Shown here piece after piece: positions 16,485 to 26,212 of a DNA stretch of 64,000 bases (its first letter is position 1; each line of letters opens with the position of its first letter). The translations under genes and the position numbers were made by a program. The notes beneath the pieces are model-generated. The model saw only the letters and a list, made by a program, of their open reading frames with translations, had not been told where the DNA came from and did not search any database. The stretch covers positions 1,116,001 to 1,180,000 of the forward strand of contig NZ_POSP01000003.1 in NCBI RefSeq assembly GCF_002885975.1, in the 5' to 3' direction. Origin of the DNA: Paucibacter aquatile (GTDB lineage Bacteria > Pseudomonadota > Gammaproteobacteria > Burkholderiales > Burkholderiaceae_C).

Positions 16485-18811
16485 CAGAATGCAGTCCCGA
16501 TCTGGAATTGGAATTTCTCGATTCTATCCGTTGGATGTTTACGCAAAGGCACGCCATAGCTCAGGCGCAGCGGGCCCATCGGAGACACCCAGCTCAAACC
16601 GAAACCTGCCGAGGCACGCAACATGGAGGTGCCGTTCTTGAGGGTATCGAGATTGATCTTTTCATGCTCGGCCCAGACGTTGCCGGCGTCAACGAAGCCA
16701 AACAGACGGAAGGTCTTGTCATTGCCGCTGCCCGGCACAGGCAGGTACAACTCGGCATTGAAGTTGATGCGACGATTGCCACCCGAGTAGGAGCCGGTCA
16801 CATCCACCGGACCGAGCGAGCCGGCCTCGAACACCCGCACCGAACCCAGGCCACCGGCGTAGAAGTTCTTGAAGATCGGGTACGGCTTGCCGCCGATACC
16901 GGCGCCCCAACCCAGCTCGCTGTTCAAGCCCAAGGTGATCTTGTTGGTGATGGGGATGTAGTGCTGGTACTGCAGGTTGGCGCGCACATAGCGGGCATCG
17001 CCGGCCGGGCTCATTTCCAGGTTGATGCGCTGGTACTTGCCGACCATGGGCGAGATGATGCTGTCACGGCTGTCACGCTGCCAGCCGATGGTCAGCGGCA
17101 AGGACAGGCTGTTGTTGCCGAAGGCGCGCCCGTAGAGCAAGTAACTCAGGGGCAGGCCCTGGTTGGTGGTCAGCTTGGTGCGCTCGTAGCCGGCACCGAA
17201 GAACACGGTGTCCTGCTCGGAGAAAGGCACGCCGAAACGGATCGAGCCGCCGTGCGTGACCAGCTCGAACTGCTCACCCAGGGTGTTGATCGGCTTCTGC
17301 GTGCGGTAGAACACATCGAGCGCGCGCGAGACGCCATCGACGGTGAAGTACGGGTCCACGGTCGACACCACCAGGGCTCGGCCGACCGAGGAGGTGTTGA
17401 CTTCCACGCCCAGGTAATTGCCCGAGCCGAAGACGTTCTCCTGCTTGATGGCACCGCTGAAGGACAGCTTTTGCTGGCTGGAATAGCCGGCACCAACCTG
17501 GATGTTGCCGGTCGGGCGCTCTTCCACGGTCAGGATCACATCGACCTGGTCCTGTGCGCCCGCCACCTCATTGGTGTCGATGGTCACTTCCTTGAAGTAA
17601 CCGAGGCGCTCCACGCGGTCGCGCGAAGCCTTGATGCGGCGACCGTCGTACCAGGCCGATTCGAACTGACGGAACTCGCGGCGGATCACTTCATCGCGGG
17701 TGCGGTTGTTGCCGGCGATCAGCACGCGGCGCACATAGACGCGGCGAGCCGGCTCGGCCACAAAGGTCACGACCACCTGGCCAGTGGCCCGATCGATCTC
17801 GGGGCGGCTGTCGACGCGAGCAAAGGCGTAGCCGAAGCTGCCGTACAAATCGGTGAACGCACGCGTGGTCTGGGCCACGGCCTCGCCCTGGTAGGGCTGA
17901 CCGGGGCGCAGCAGCACCAAACGGCGGAAATCGTCTTCACGGCCCAGGAACTCGCCTTCCAGCTTGACGCCGGTGACGGTGTAGGGCTGGCCTTCATTGA
18001 CCGTGATGGCGATGCTGATGCTCTGCTTGTCCGGCGAGATGGTCACCTGGGTCGAGGTGACGGCAAACTCCAGATAGCCGCGGTTCATGTAGTAGGAGCG
18101 CAGGGTCTCCAGGTCGGCATTGAGCTTGGTGCGCGAGTAGCGGTCGGTCTTGGTGTACCAGGTCAGCCAGCCGCTGCTGGTCTGCTCCAGCAGGCCCAGC
18201 AAGGTGCCCTCAGAGAAGACCTTGCTGCCCAGGATGCGCACTTCGGCAATCTTGGCCGGCTCGCCTTCGGTCACGTTGAAGCTCACGTTGACGCGGTTGC
18301 GCTCCAGCGGCGTGATGGTGGTGGTGACTTCGGCACCGTAGAGGCTGCGCGTCAGGTACTGGCGCTTGAGTTCCTGCTCGGCGCGGTCGGCCAAAGCGCG
18401 GTCGAAGGGCTTGCCTTCGCCGATGCCCACATCCTTCAGCGACTTGCTCAGCGCCTCGGTGTCGAACTCCTTGAGGCCCACAAAGCTCACATTGGCAATG
18501 ATGGGGCGCTCTTCGATGGTGATGACCACATCGTTGCCATCGATGTTGATGCGCACGTCCTTGAACAGGCCGGTGGCAAACAGGGCGCGCAAGGCGGCGG
18601 CGCCCTTGTCGTCGTTGTAGCTGTCGCCGACACGGAAGGGCAGGGACGCAAAGACGGTACCGGGGTCGGTACGCTTCAGACCCTCAACACGGATGTCCTT
18701 GAGAACAAAGGGATCCACCGCCCAGGCGGCGCCTGACTGCAGTGTGGCCGCAATGGCCAAGGTCAGGATGGAGGGGCGCAGGGGCGCTCCCGTTCTAAAG
18801 AATGAGGACAT
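16484..18811 (-). CDS. bamA: Outer-membrane protein assembly factor BamA
   Basis: Central Omp85 component that inserts beta-barrel proteins into the outer membrane. The 775 residues have a signal peptide (cleavage near the AWAVDPF stretch at 29-35), five POTRA domains (about 36-435) and a C-terminal barrel of about 340 residues with a final aromatic-containing strand ending in Phe. FVDAGNVW and the LRASAGFGLSW region match the family. Encoded after rseP and before skp; bamB and bamD lie elsewhere in the window. Confidence 0.97.
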   Translation of the reverse strand: MSSFFRTGAPLRPSILTLAIAATLQSGAAWAVDPFVLKDIRVEGLKRTDPGTVFASLPFRVGDSYNDDKGAAALRALFATGLFKDVRINIDGNDVVITIEERPIIANVSFVGLKEFDTEALSKSLKDVGIGEGKPFDRALADRAEQELKRQYLTRSLYGAEVTTTITPLERNRVNVSFNVTEGEPAKIAEVRILGSKVFSEGTLLGLLEQTSSGWLTWYTKTDRYSRTKLNADLETLRSYYMNRGYLEFAVTSTQVTISPDKQSISIAITVNEGQPYTVTGVKLEGEFLGREDDFRRLVLLRPGQPYQGEAVAQTTRAFTDLYGSFGYAFARVDSRPEIDRATGQVVVTFVAEPARRVYVRRVLIAGNNRTRDEVIRREFRQFESAWYDGRRIKASRDRVERLGYFKEVTIDTNEVAGAQDQVDVILTVEERPTGNIQVGAGYSSQQKLSFSGAIKQENVFGSGNYLGVEVNTSSVGRALVVSTVDPYFTVDGVSRALDVFYRTQKPINTLGEQFELVTHGGSIRFGVPFSEQDTVFFGAGYERTKLTTNQGLPLSYLLYGRAFGNNSLSLPLTIGWQRDSRDSIISPMVGKYQRINLEMSPAGDARYVRANLQYQHYIPITNKITLGLNSELGWGAGIGGKPYPIFKNFYAGGLGSVRVFEAGSLGPVDVTGSYSGGNRRINFNAELYLPVPGSGNDKTFRLFGFVDAGNVWAEHEKINLDTLKNGTSMLRASAGFGLSWVSPMGPLRLSYGVPLRKHPTDRIEKFQFQIGTAF

Positions 18812-18821
18812 GCAAGTAGAG

Positions 18822-20189
18822 TCAATGCAGGCCCGTCAAGCGGGCCACGTCGTTGGAAAGGGCCAAAGCCATCATCAGCATCAGGATCAGCGCGCCCGCG
18901 CGCTGCAGTTGCGTTTGCCACCACTCCGAGACGGGGCGGCCGCTCAAACCCTCGAAAAGATAATACATCAGGTGTCCACCATCGAGCATCGGCAGCGGCA
19001 GCAGGTTCAGCACACCCAAACTGACGCTGACCAAGGCCAGAAAGCCCAGGTACTGCGGCAGACCCGACCGCGCTGACTGACCCGCGTAGTCCGCAATCGT
19101 CAGCGGGCCACTGAGGTTCTTCAGCGAAGCCTCTCCGACCAGCATACGGCCGAACATCTTGACGGTCATGGCCGAAACATCCCAGGTGCGTTCGACGCCC
19201 CGAAGCAGGCCATCCCACAGGCCGTAACGCACCAGCACCATGGCAGGCGCTGCGCCCACCATCGCTTCGATGCGGCCGATCTTGCGGCCGGCATCGACCA
19301 TCACCTTGGGCCGCACCTCCAGCTCAACCATCTGGCCGTGACGCTCCACCTGCCACTGCATGCTGCGCGCCGGCTCACTTTGGCCCGCTTGACGGATCAG
19401 CTCGCGCAGGCTGGCGGCATCGGCCACTGCAACGCCATCGACACGGCGCACCAGATCGCCCTCCTTGAGCCCAGCCGCCTCGCCCGCGCCACCAGGCGTC
19501 AGGCGACCCAGCACCGGCTCGCTGAAGGCCGGGCCCAGGCCCAGCTTGCTGACCACCTGGGCATCGATCTCATGGGCACCCAGGCTGTCGGTGTCCAGCG
19601 CCACGCTGCGGCGGCCATGACCCTGGGCATCGCTGATCTCCAGATGCAGTTTGCGGCCCTGCTCCACGGCCTGGGTCAGCTGCCAGCGCAGCTCGGCCAG
19701 GGACTGCAGCTCGCGCCATTGCTGGCCATCGGCGGACACGGCCTGCACCCAGTCACCGGCGCGCAAGCCCGCGCGTTCGGCCATGGATCCCGTCAGCGGC
19801 GCGCCCAGAATGGGCTTGGGCTCCTCTTGACCGACCCAGTTGACGCCGGCGAACAGCAAGGCCGCCAGCAGCAGATTGGCCAGCGGGCCAGCCGCCACCA
19901 CGGCCACGCGCTGGCGCAGCGGCCGGTTGTTGAAGGCCTGCTCGCGCAGACCGGCCGGCACCGGACCTTCCCGCTCATCAAGCATGCGCACATAGCCGCC
20001 GAGCGGCAAGGCGCAGAGGGTGAACTCGGTCGAATCGGGCGTGCGCTGATGGCGCCAGAGCACGCGGCCAAATCCCACCGAAAAGCGCAAGACCTTGACG
20101 CCACAGGCGCGGGCCACGCGGTAATGCCCGTACTCATGCACGACCACCAGCACCGCCAGGGTCAGGATGAAGGCCAGCACCGTGCTCAC
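18822..20189 (-). CDS. rseP: Site-2 protease RseP
   Basis: Intramembrane zinc protease that cleaves anti-sigma factors such as RseA, activating the envelope-stress sigma factor. The 455 residues begin with a membrane segment containing the metal site HEYGH (18-22), two PDZ domains in the periplasmic part, and a C-terminal LLPLPMLDGGHL motif (metal-binding Asp). The frame is open 27 codons further, inside dxr; GTG 20189 overlaps the dxr stop by 4 bases (GTGA) and places HExxH where the family has it. Confidence 0.96.
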   Translation of the reverse strand: MSTVLAFILTLAVLVVVHEYGHYRVARACGVKVLRFSVGFGRVLWRHQRTPDSTEFTLCALPLGGYVRMLDEREGPVPAGLREQAFNNRPLRQRVAVVAAGPLANLLLAALLFAGVNWVGQEEPKPILGAPLTGSMAERAGLRAGDWVQAVSADGQQWRELQSLAELRWQLTQAVEQGRKLHLEISDAQGHGRRSVALDTDSLGAHEIDAQVVSKLGLGPAFSEPVLGRLTPGGAGEAAGLKEGDLVRRVDGVAVADAASLRELIRQAGQSEPARSMQWQVERHGQMVELEVRPKVMVDAGRKIGRIEAMVGAAPAMVLVRYGLWDGLLRGVERTWDVSAMTVKMFGRMLVGEASLKNLSGPLTIADYAGQSARSGLPQYLGFLALVSVSLGVLNLLPLPMLDGGHLMYYLFEGLSGRPVSEWWQTQLQRAGALILMLMMALALSNDVARLTGLH

Positions 20190-21385
20190 GCGCCGAGCTC
20201 CGCAATCAGGGCCAGGGCCTGGCGGCGCGCACGCTGATCCAGGCCCAGCAAGCCTTCCACGCTGCTGCACTCACCGGCCTGCGGCAGGGTCTGCTCCAGA
20301 CTCTGGGCATTGACGCGGTGGATGTGATCGAAGCGCAGGCGGCCGTCGAGGAAGGCTGCGACGGCCTCTTCGTTGGCGGCATTGAGTACGGCGGTCGAAC
20401 CCTCGGCCGCGCGCAGCGCTTGCCAGGAGAGATACAGACCGGGGAAGCGGCGCTCGTCCGCCTCTTCAAAGCTCAGCGCGGGCTGGGTCAGCAGATCGAG
20501 CCGGCTGGCGCCGGCCTCGATGCGCTCGGGGAAGGACAGGCCGTAGGCGATGGGGACGCGCATATCGGGCGTGCCCAGCTGGGCCAGCACCGAGTTGTCG
20601 CGGCACACCACCATCGAATGGATGATGCTCTGCGGATGGATCAGCACCTTGATCTGCTCGGGCTTGAGCGAGAACAGCCAGCGCGCTTCGATCACCTCAA
20701 GTGCCTTGTTCATCATGGTGGCCGAATCGACCGAGATCTTGCGACCCATCACCCAGTTCGGGTGGGCCACAGCCTGGGCCGGCGTCACCTCGTGCAGGGT
20801 GGCCGGGTCGCGCTGGCGGAAGGGGCCGCCGGAGGCGGTGAGCACGATGTGATCGATGCGCTGCGCCCAGGTGCTGCGATCCTCGGGCAGGCATTGGAAG
20901 ATGGCGGAATGCTCGCTATCGATGGGCAGCAAGGTGGCACCGCCTTGCTCCACCGCCTGCATGAACAAGGCGCCACCGACGACGATGGCCTCCTTGTTGG
21001 CCAGCAGCAGGCGCTTGCCCGCTTTTGCTGCCGCCAGGCAGGGCGCCAGGCCGGCCGCGCCGACGATGGCGGCCATGACCATGTCCACCTCGGGATGGGC
21101 CGCCACGGCGGACAAGCTGTCCACGCCGTCCAGCACCTCGGTGCGGCTGCCCTGCTCGCGCAATTGGCTGCGCAGCTGCGCGGCCAGGCTCGCATCGGGC
21201 AAGACGGCAAAACGCGGCTGCCACTGCAGGCACTGGGCCAGCAAGGCATCCACCCGGCTCATGGCGCTCAGCGCGAAGACTTCGTAACGCTCGGGATGGC
21301 GACCCAGCACATCCAGGGTGTTGACGCCGATGGAACCGGTGGAGCCGAGCACGCAGATGCGCTGCGGACGGGTATGAAGACTCAT
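20186..21385 (-). CDS. dxr: 1-deoxy-D-xylulose 5-phosphate reductoisomerase
   Basis: Second step of the MEP isoprenoid pathway, converting DXP to MEP with NADPH. The 399 residues have the NADPH-binding GSTGSIG (14-20), LLANKEAIVVGG, the metal and substrate region SEHSAIFQCL, and TASGGPFR. It is followed in the run by rseP and preceded by cdsA, with 4-base overlaps on both sides. ispG, a later step of the same pathway, is at 45983-47287. Confidence 0.97.
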   Translation of the reverse strand: MSLHTRPQRICVLGSTGSIGVNTLDVLGRHPERYEVFALSAMSRVDALLAQCLQWQPRFAVLPDASLAAQLRSQLREQGSRTEVLDGVDSLSAVAAHPEVDMVMAAIVGAAGLAPCLAAAKAGKRLLLANKEAIVVGGALFMQAVEQGGATLLPIDSEHSAIFQCLPEDRSTWAQRIDHIVLTASGGPFRQRDPATLHEVTPAQAVAHPNWVMGRKISVDSATMMNKALEVIEARWLFSLKPEQIKVLIHPQSIIHSMVVCRDNSVLAQLGTPDMRVPIAYGLSFPERIEAGASRLDLLTQPALSFEEADERRFPGLYLSWQALRAAEGSTAVLNAANEEAVAAFLDGRLRFDHIHRVNAQSLEQTLPQAGECSSVEGLLGLDQRARRQALALIAELGA

Positions 21386-22245
21386 GGCAGGGAGGAACTC
21401 AGGGAACTCAGCGCCAGGGCCAGCGGGAAGACCGGCAGCAAGGCATCGACGCGATCGAGCACACCGCCATGGCCCGGCAGCAACTGGCTGCTGTCCTTGG
21501 CGCCGACCGCACGTTTGATCAGGGATTCGAACAGGTCACCGACCACGCTCATGCTGGCCAGGAAAACCAGAGCCAGCAGGCCGATGGCCAGGCCCTGCCC
21601 TTGCAGCAGGCGCTGGTAGAGGCTGGCGGAATCGACCGCGAACTGGCGGTCGATGACAAAGGTCCAGAACAGACCCAGGGCGAGCACGCCGGCCATGCCG
21701 GTCCAGACGCCCTCCCAGCTTTTGCCGGGGCTGATGGTCACGGCCAGCTTGCGCCGGCCGAAGGTCCGACCACCGAAGTAGGCGGCGATGTCGGCCATCC
21801 AGACCAGGCAAAAGATGGAGAGCAGGAAGTTGATGCCGGTGGCCTTGGCCTCCAGCATGGCGCCCCAGGCCGCCCACAGCGCCAGGGCGCCGAGCAGCAG
21901 GCGCAGGGCCTTGGAGGCCTGCGGCCAGGCTGCCGGGCCGCCGCGCAAGGCATAGGCCCCGCCCAGCACCCAGATCAAGCCCGCCAGCCACCAGCACCAG
22001 GCCGGGCGCGGCGCCAGACCGAAGAACCAGAGCGTGCCCGCGCAGGCCGCGGCCAAGGCCGCACCGAAGGCCAGAGCCGGCAGGCCACCGCCAGCATTGA
22101 GCCTGCACCACTCCCAACCGGCCGCGCCGATCATCAGCAGGGTCAGCAAGGCGAAAGGCCAGGGCGAGGCGGCGAACAGAGCGGGCAACAAAACGGCCAG
22201 CAAGGCCAAGGCCGTGATGATGCGGGCTTTGAGCATGGGGTTCAA
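21382..22245 (-). CDS. cdsA: Phosphatidate cytidylyltransferase
   Basis: Inner-membrane enzyme that makes CDP-diacylglycerol from phosphatidic acid and CTP. The 287-residue protein has about eight hydrophobic segments and the full C-terminal CdsA signature SLIKRAVGAKDSSQLLPGHG followed by GVLDRVD. It is coupled to uppS and dxr by 4-base overlaps. Confidence 0.96.
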   Translation of the reverse strand: MNPMLKARIITALALLAVLLPALFAASPWPFALLTLLMIGAAGWEWCRLNAGGGLPALAFGAALAAACAGTLWFFGLAPRPAWCWWLAGLIWVLGGAYALRGGPAAWPQASKALRLLLGALALWAAWGAMLEAKATGINFLLSIFCLVWMADIAAYFGGRTFGRRKLAVTISPGKSWEGVWTGMAGVLALGLFWTFVIDRQFAVDSASLYQRLLQGQGLAIGLLALVFLASMSVVGDLFESLIKRAVGAKDSSQLLPGHGGVLDRVDALLPVFPLALALSSLSSSLP

Positions 22246-22970
22246 ACGCCAGCCAGTGCCGGCGCCTCTTTGACGCCGCCAAAGCGGCGGTCGCGTTCAC
22301 GGAAAGACTCGATGGCCGCGTCCAGCTGCGCCTCACCGAACTCGGGCCACAGGCAGTCGGAGAACACAAACTCGGTGTACGCGACCTGCCAGAGCAGGAA
22401 ATTGCTGATGCGCACTTCACCGCCGGTGCGGATGAAGAGGTCGGGGTCGGGCGCGTAGTTCATGGCCATGAACTCGGACAGGCGCGCTTCGGTCAGCTCG
22501 GCCGGCGGCACGCCCGCCTGCATCGCTGCCTTGCAGGCCTGCACCACATCCCAGCGGCCGCCGTAGTTGAAGGCCACGGACAGGGTCAGCTTGCTGTTGT
22601 GCGCCGTGCTGCTCTCGGCCTCGTTCCAGGCATTGCGCAGCTTGTCAGACACTGCCTCGCGGTCACCGACGATGCGGATGCGCACCCCCATGGCCCCCAT
22701 GCGCGCCAGGTAGCGCGACACGGCTGCCAGCACCAGACCCATCAGGCCCGAGACTTCATCGCTGGGGCGCTTCCAGTTCTCCGAGGAGAAGGCAAACACC
22801 GTCAGGTACTCGATCTCGCGATCGATGCAGGCCTGCACGATCTTGACCAGGGCATCGACGCCCTGCTTGTGGCCGAAGAAGCGCGGCAGAAAGCGCTTCT
22901 TCGCCCAGCGGCCGTTGCCATCCATCACGATGGCCACATGGCGGGGCACCGCCTTCTTCTCGGTCGTCAC
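22242..22970 (-). CDS. uppS: Undecaprenyl diphosphate synthase
   Basis: Cis-prenyltransferase that makes the C55 carrier lipid for peptidoglycan and O-antigen. The 242 residues show HVAIVMDGNGRWAKKR (catalytic Asp near 18), GHKQGVDAL, the VFAFSSENWKRP motif and the C-terminal PDLFIRTGGEVRISNFLLWQ region with RTGGE(x)R-SNF. Also called ispU. Lies between frr and cdsA. Confidence 0.97.
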   Translation of the reverse strand: MTTEKKAVPRHVAIVMDGNGRWAKKRFLPRFFGHKQGVDALVKIVQACIDREIEYLTVFAFSSENWKRPSDEVSGLMGLVLAAVSRYLARMGAMGVRIRIVGDREAVSDKLRNAWNEAESSTAHNSKLTLSVAFNYGGRWDVVQACKAAMQAGVPPAELTEARLSEFMAMNYAPDPDLFIRTGGEVRISNFLLWQVAYTEFVFSDCLWPEFGEAQLDAAIESFRERDRRFGGVKEAPALAGV

Positions 22971-22984
22971 TGTCGCGAACTCGC

Positions 22985-23545
22985 TCAGACCGCCAGGATT
23001 TCGGCTTCTTTGGCCGCGACCAGCTTGTCGATCTCGGCAATGGTGCGATCGGTCAGCTTCTGCACATCGTCCAGGCTGCGGCGCTCGTCGTCTTCGCTGA
23101 TCAGCTTGTCCTTGGTCAGCTTCTTGGCTTGCTCATTGGCATCGCGGCGCAGATTGCGCACGGCGATCTTGGCATCTTCGCCTTCGTTGCGCACGACCTT
23201 GGTCAGGTCGCGGCGGCGCTCTTCGTTGAGCGGCGGCATCGGCACGCGGATCAGCTCGCCTTGCGAGGCCGGGTTCAGGCCCAGATCGGACTCACGAATC
23301 GCCTTCTCGATCTTGGCGCCCATGCCTTTTTCCCAGGGCTGCACGCTGATGGTGCGGGCATCGAGCAAGGTCACATTGGCCACCTGGGTGACGGGCACCA
23401 TGGAGCCGTAGTAGTCGACACTGACCTGATCGAGGATGCCGGGGTGGGCGCGGCCGGTGCGGATCTTGTGCAACTCGTTCTTCAGCGCCTCGACCGACTT
23501 GGCCATCTTGGCTTCAGCGTTCTGCTTGATGTCTGCAATGCTCAT
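22985..23545 (-). CDS. frr: Ribosome recycling factor
   Basis: With EF-G, splits the post-termination ribosome. At 186 residues it has the usual length and the family's KIRTGRAHPGILD, PWEKGMGAKIEKAI and RRDLTKVVRNEGEDAKIAVRN segments, a three-helix bundle plus a small domain. Between pyrH and uppS. Confidence 0.97.
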   Translation of the reverse strand: MSIADIKQNAEAKMAKSVEALKNELHKIRTGRAHPGILDQVSVDYYGSMVPVTQVANVTLLDARTISVQPWEKGMGAKIEKAIRESDLGLNPASQGELIRVPMPPLNEERRRDLTKVVRNEGEDAKIAVRNLRRDANEQAKKLTKDKLISEDDERRSLDDVQKLTDRTIAEIDKLVAAKEAEILAV

Positions 23546-23573
23546 GATTCTTGACCTTGAAAACCTTTGTTTC

Positions 23574-24284
23574 TCAAACGTGCACCAGCGTGCCTTCGTC
23601 TTCGCCCATCACCACGCGCTTGAGCGCGCCGGCCTTGAGGATGCTGAACACGCGGATCGGCAGCTTCTGGTCGCGGCACAGCGCGAAAGCGGTGGCGTCC
23701 AGCACCTGCAGATTCTTGGTGATGGCCTCGTCAAAGCTGATGCGCGAGTAGCGGGTCGCACTCGGGTCCTTCTTGGGATCGGCGGTGTAGACACCATCGA
23801 CCTTGGTGGCCTTGAGCACGATCTCAGCGCCAATCTCGGCACCACGCAGCGCGGCGGCCGTGTCGGTGGTGAAGAAGGGGTTGCCCGTGCCGGCCGCGAA
23901 CACCACGACCTTGCCTTCTTCCAGATACTGCAGGGCCTTGGGGCGCACATAAGGCTCCACCACCTGCTCGATGCCGATGGCCGACATCACGCGAGCGACG
24001 ATGCCTTCCTGGCGCATGGTGTCGGCCAGGGCCAGGGAGTTCATCACCGTGGCCAGCATGCCCATGTAATCGGCCGTGGCGCGGTCCATGCCGACCGAGC
24101 CGCCCGCGACACCGCGGAAGATATTGCCGCCACCGATGACCACCGCCACCTCCACGCCGAGCTCGGTGACCTCGCGGATCTCCTGCACCATGCGCACGAT
24201 GGTCGCGCGGTTGATGCCGAAAGCGTCGTCGCCCATCAGGGCTTCACCGGAAAGTTTGAGCAGGATGCGTTTGAGCGCGGGCAT
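23574..24284 (-). CDS. pyrH: UMP kinase
   Basis: Phosphorylates UMP to UDP in pyrimidine nucleotide synthesis; homohexameric amino-acid-kinase fold. The 236 residues have KRILLKLSGEAL (5-16), VVIGGGNIFRG, ATVMNSLALAD and KATKVDGVYTADP. The start is ATG 24284, seven bases after an AGAGG ribosome site; the open frame upstream crosses the tsf terminator and is not coding. Confidence 0.97.
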   Translation of the reverse strand: MPALKRILLKLSGEALMGDDAFGINRATIVRMVQEIREVTELGVEVAVVIGGGNIFRGVAGGSVGMDRATADYMGMLATVMNSLALADTMRQEGIVARVMSAIGIEQVVEPYVRPKALQYLEEGKVVVFAAGTGNPFFTTDTAAALRGAEIGAEIVLKATKVDGVYTADPKKDPSATRYSRISFDEAITKNLQVLDATAFALCRDQKLPIRVFSILKAGALKRVVMGEDEGTLVHV

Positions 24285-24407
24285 GAGGACCTCTTGATGG
24301 CTGCTGTTGCTGAATGGGATGTCGGGCTTGTGCCGCGTCTGCAGACCGCCGGGTAGGCAGCCATGCAGCCCAAGAATGGGGCCGCCGACTTCAACGGGCA
24401 CAAGTGT

Positions 24408-24430
24408 AAAGGGCGCCAGAGGCGCCCTTT
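24408..24430 (-). terminator. Hairpin after tsf, likely terminator
   Basis: AAAGGGCGCC and GGCGCCCTTT pair over 10 bp with a 3-base loop, 15 bases past the tsf stop. The T-tract after it on the minus strand is short, so it may be leaky and allow part of the rpsB-tsf transcript to reach pyrH. Confidence 0.65.
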
Positions 24431-24444
24431 GTTTGCTTCAGGGC

Positions 24445-25341
24445 TTACTGGCCCTTGGCGGCGGCCACTTGCGCGGCCACTTCGGCGGCGAAGTCGTCCA
24501 CCTTCTTCTCGATGCCTTCGCCCACCACGTACAGGGTGAAGCTCTTCACCGTGGTGGCCTTGTCCTTCAGCATGGCGGCGACGGTTTGCTTGCCGTCGGC
24601 GGCCTTCACAAAGACTTGGTCCAGCAGCGAGACTTCCTTCAGGAACTTCTGCACGGCGCCGTCCACCATCTTGGCGACGATGTCAGCAGGCTTGCCGGAC
24701 TCGGCGGCCTTCTCGGCAGCGATCTTGCGCTCCTTCTCGACCAGCTCAGCCGACACTTCGGCAGCCGACAGTGCAGCCGGCTTCATGGCGGCCACGTGCA
24801 TGGCGACGTCCTTGGCGGCCACTTCGTCGCCGTCGAACTCGACCATCACGCCGATGCGGGTGCCGTGCAGGTAGGAAGCCAGCTTGGTGCCCGATGCATA
24901 GCGCTGGAAGCGGCGGATCGACATGTTCTCGCCGATCTTGCCGATCAGACCCTTGCGCACGTCTTCCACGGTCGGGCCGAAGCCTTCTTGCGACAGCGGC
25001 AGCGCCGACAGGGCGGCCACATCGGCCGGGCCTTCGGTGGCGATCAGGCCAGCGACGGCATTCACGAAAGCCAGGAAGGCATCGTTCTTCGACACGAAGT
25101 CGGTTTCGCAGTTCACTTCCAGCAGGGCGCCCACGCCGCCGACCACGGCCGAGGCGACCACGCCTTCAGCGGTCACGCGCGAAGCGGCCTTGCCCGCCTT
25201 GTTGCCCAGCTTGACGCGCAGGATTTCTTCGGCACGACCCAGATCGCCTTCGGCTTCGGTCAGCGCCTTCTTGCATTCCATCATCGGGGCATCGGTGCGG
25301 GCGCGCAGCTCAGCGACCATGCTTGCGGTAATTGCAGCCAT
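24445..25341 (-). CDS. tsf: Elongation factor Ts
   Basis: Nucleotide exchange factor for EF-Tu. The 298 residues contain the N-terminal UBA-like domain (VAELRARTDAPMMECKKAL), the EF-Tu contact CETDFVSKND (near 78-87) and the two core subdomains of the long proteobacterial form. Follows rpsB, with a terminator-like hairpin between. Confidence 0.98.
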   Translation of the reverse strand: MAAITASMVAELRARTDAPMMECKKALTEAEGDLGRAEEILRVKLGNKAGKAASRVTAEGVVASAVVGGVGALLEVNCETDFVSKNDAFLAFVNAVAGLIATEGPADVAALSALPLSQEGFGPTVEDVRKGLIGKIGENMSIRRFQRYASGTKLASYLHGTRIGVMVEFDGDEVAAKDVAMHVAAMKPAALSAAEVSAELVEKERKIAAEKAAESGKPADIVAKMVDGAVQKFLKEVSLLDQVFVKAADGKQTVAAMLKDKATTVKSFTLYVVGEGIEKKVDDFAAEVAAQVAAAKGQ

Positions 25342-25414
25342 TTGTTTCTCCGTTACTCAATGAACCTGCCCGGTTTCACGCGGGCAGACACTTCAACCAA
25401 TTTGCTTTGAAAAA

Positions 25415-25436
25415 AAGGGGCTGAACACAGCCCCTT
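25415..25436 (-). terminator. Strong terminator or attenuator between rpsB and tsf
   Basis: AAGGGGCTG and CAGCCCCTT form a 9-bp stem with a 4-base loop and, on the minus strand, run straight into seven T residues. It lies in the rpsB-tsf gap, 29 bases past the rpsB stop. A terminator-like structure in this gap is known in E. coli; partial readthrough would set the S2 to EF-Ts ratio. Confidence 0.85.
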
Positions 25437-25465
25437 GATTCGGCGTCAGCCTGGCCGCTTGAAAC

Positions 25466-26212
25466 TCAAGCGCCTTCGGCGACTTCCACGAACTCGTCGC
25501 CAGCCGGGGCAGCGGCTTGCACGACTTCGTTGCCGGCGTTGGCACGGCCTTCGATCACGGCGTCAGCGACGGCGCGAGCGTACAGGGCCACAGCCTTGGC
25601 GGAGTCGTCGTTGCCCGGGATGACGTAGTCGATGCCTTCGGGCGAGTGGTTGGTGTCAACCACGCCGATCACGGGGATGCCCAGCTTCTTGGCTTCGGCC
25701 ACGGCGATCTTGTGGAAGCCCACGTCGATCACGAAGATGGCGTCGGGCAGACCGTTCATGTCCTGGATGCCGCCGATGTTCTTTTCCAGCTTGGCCAGAT
25801 CGCGTTGGAACAGCAGGGCTTCCTTCTTGATGGCGGGCTGGGTGCCGGCTTCGACCTGGGCTTGCATGTCCTTCAGATTCTTCAGCGAGGCCTTGACCGT
25901 CTTGAAGTTGGTCATCATGCCGCCCAACCAGCGTTGGTCAACGTAAGGCACGCCGGCGCGCTGGGCTTCCAGGGCCACCACTTCACGGGCTTGGCGCTTG
26001 GTGCCAATCATCATGATGGTGCCGCGCTTGGCCGACAGCTGGCGGATGAACTTCAGAGCCTCTTCGAACGCAGGCAGCGTCTTTTCGAGGTTGATGATGT
26101 GAATCTTGTTGCGGTGGCCGTAGATATACGGGGCCATCTTGGGGTGCCAGAAGCGGGTTTGGTGACCAAAGTGGACGCCGGCTTCCAGCATTTCGCGCAT
26201 CGTAACGGACAT
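25466..26212 (-). CDS. rpsB: 30S ribosomal protein uS2
   Basis: Small-subunit protein, first gene of the long run to lpxB. The 248 residues start MSVTMREMLEAGVHFGHQTR and contain HIINLEKTLPAFEEAL and the IDYVIPGNDDSAKA region. The open frame extends 38 codons upstream, but ATG 26212 with an SD-like GGAG 9 bases away is the family start. A TATACT -10-like box lies near 26411-26416 (minus). Confidence 0.98.
   Translation of the reverse strand: MSVTMREMLEAGVHFGHQTRFWHPKMAPYIYGHRNKIHIINLEKTLPAFEEALKFIRQLSAKRGTIMMIGTKRQAREVVALEAQRAGVPYVDQRWLGGMMTNFKTVKASLKNLKDMQAQVEAGTQPAIKKEALLFQRDLAKLEKNIGGIQDMNGLPDAIFVIDVGFHKIAVAEAKKLGIPVIGVVDTNHSPEGIDYVIPGNDDSAKAVALYARAVADAVIEGRANAGNEVVQAAAPAGDEFVEVAEGA

Noticed and set aside
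16508..18736. A 742-codon plus-strand open frame
   Set aside because: It lies antisense to bamA. Its His/Gln/Ala-rich translation matches no family and is caused by the codon bias of the real gene.
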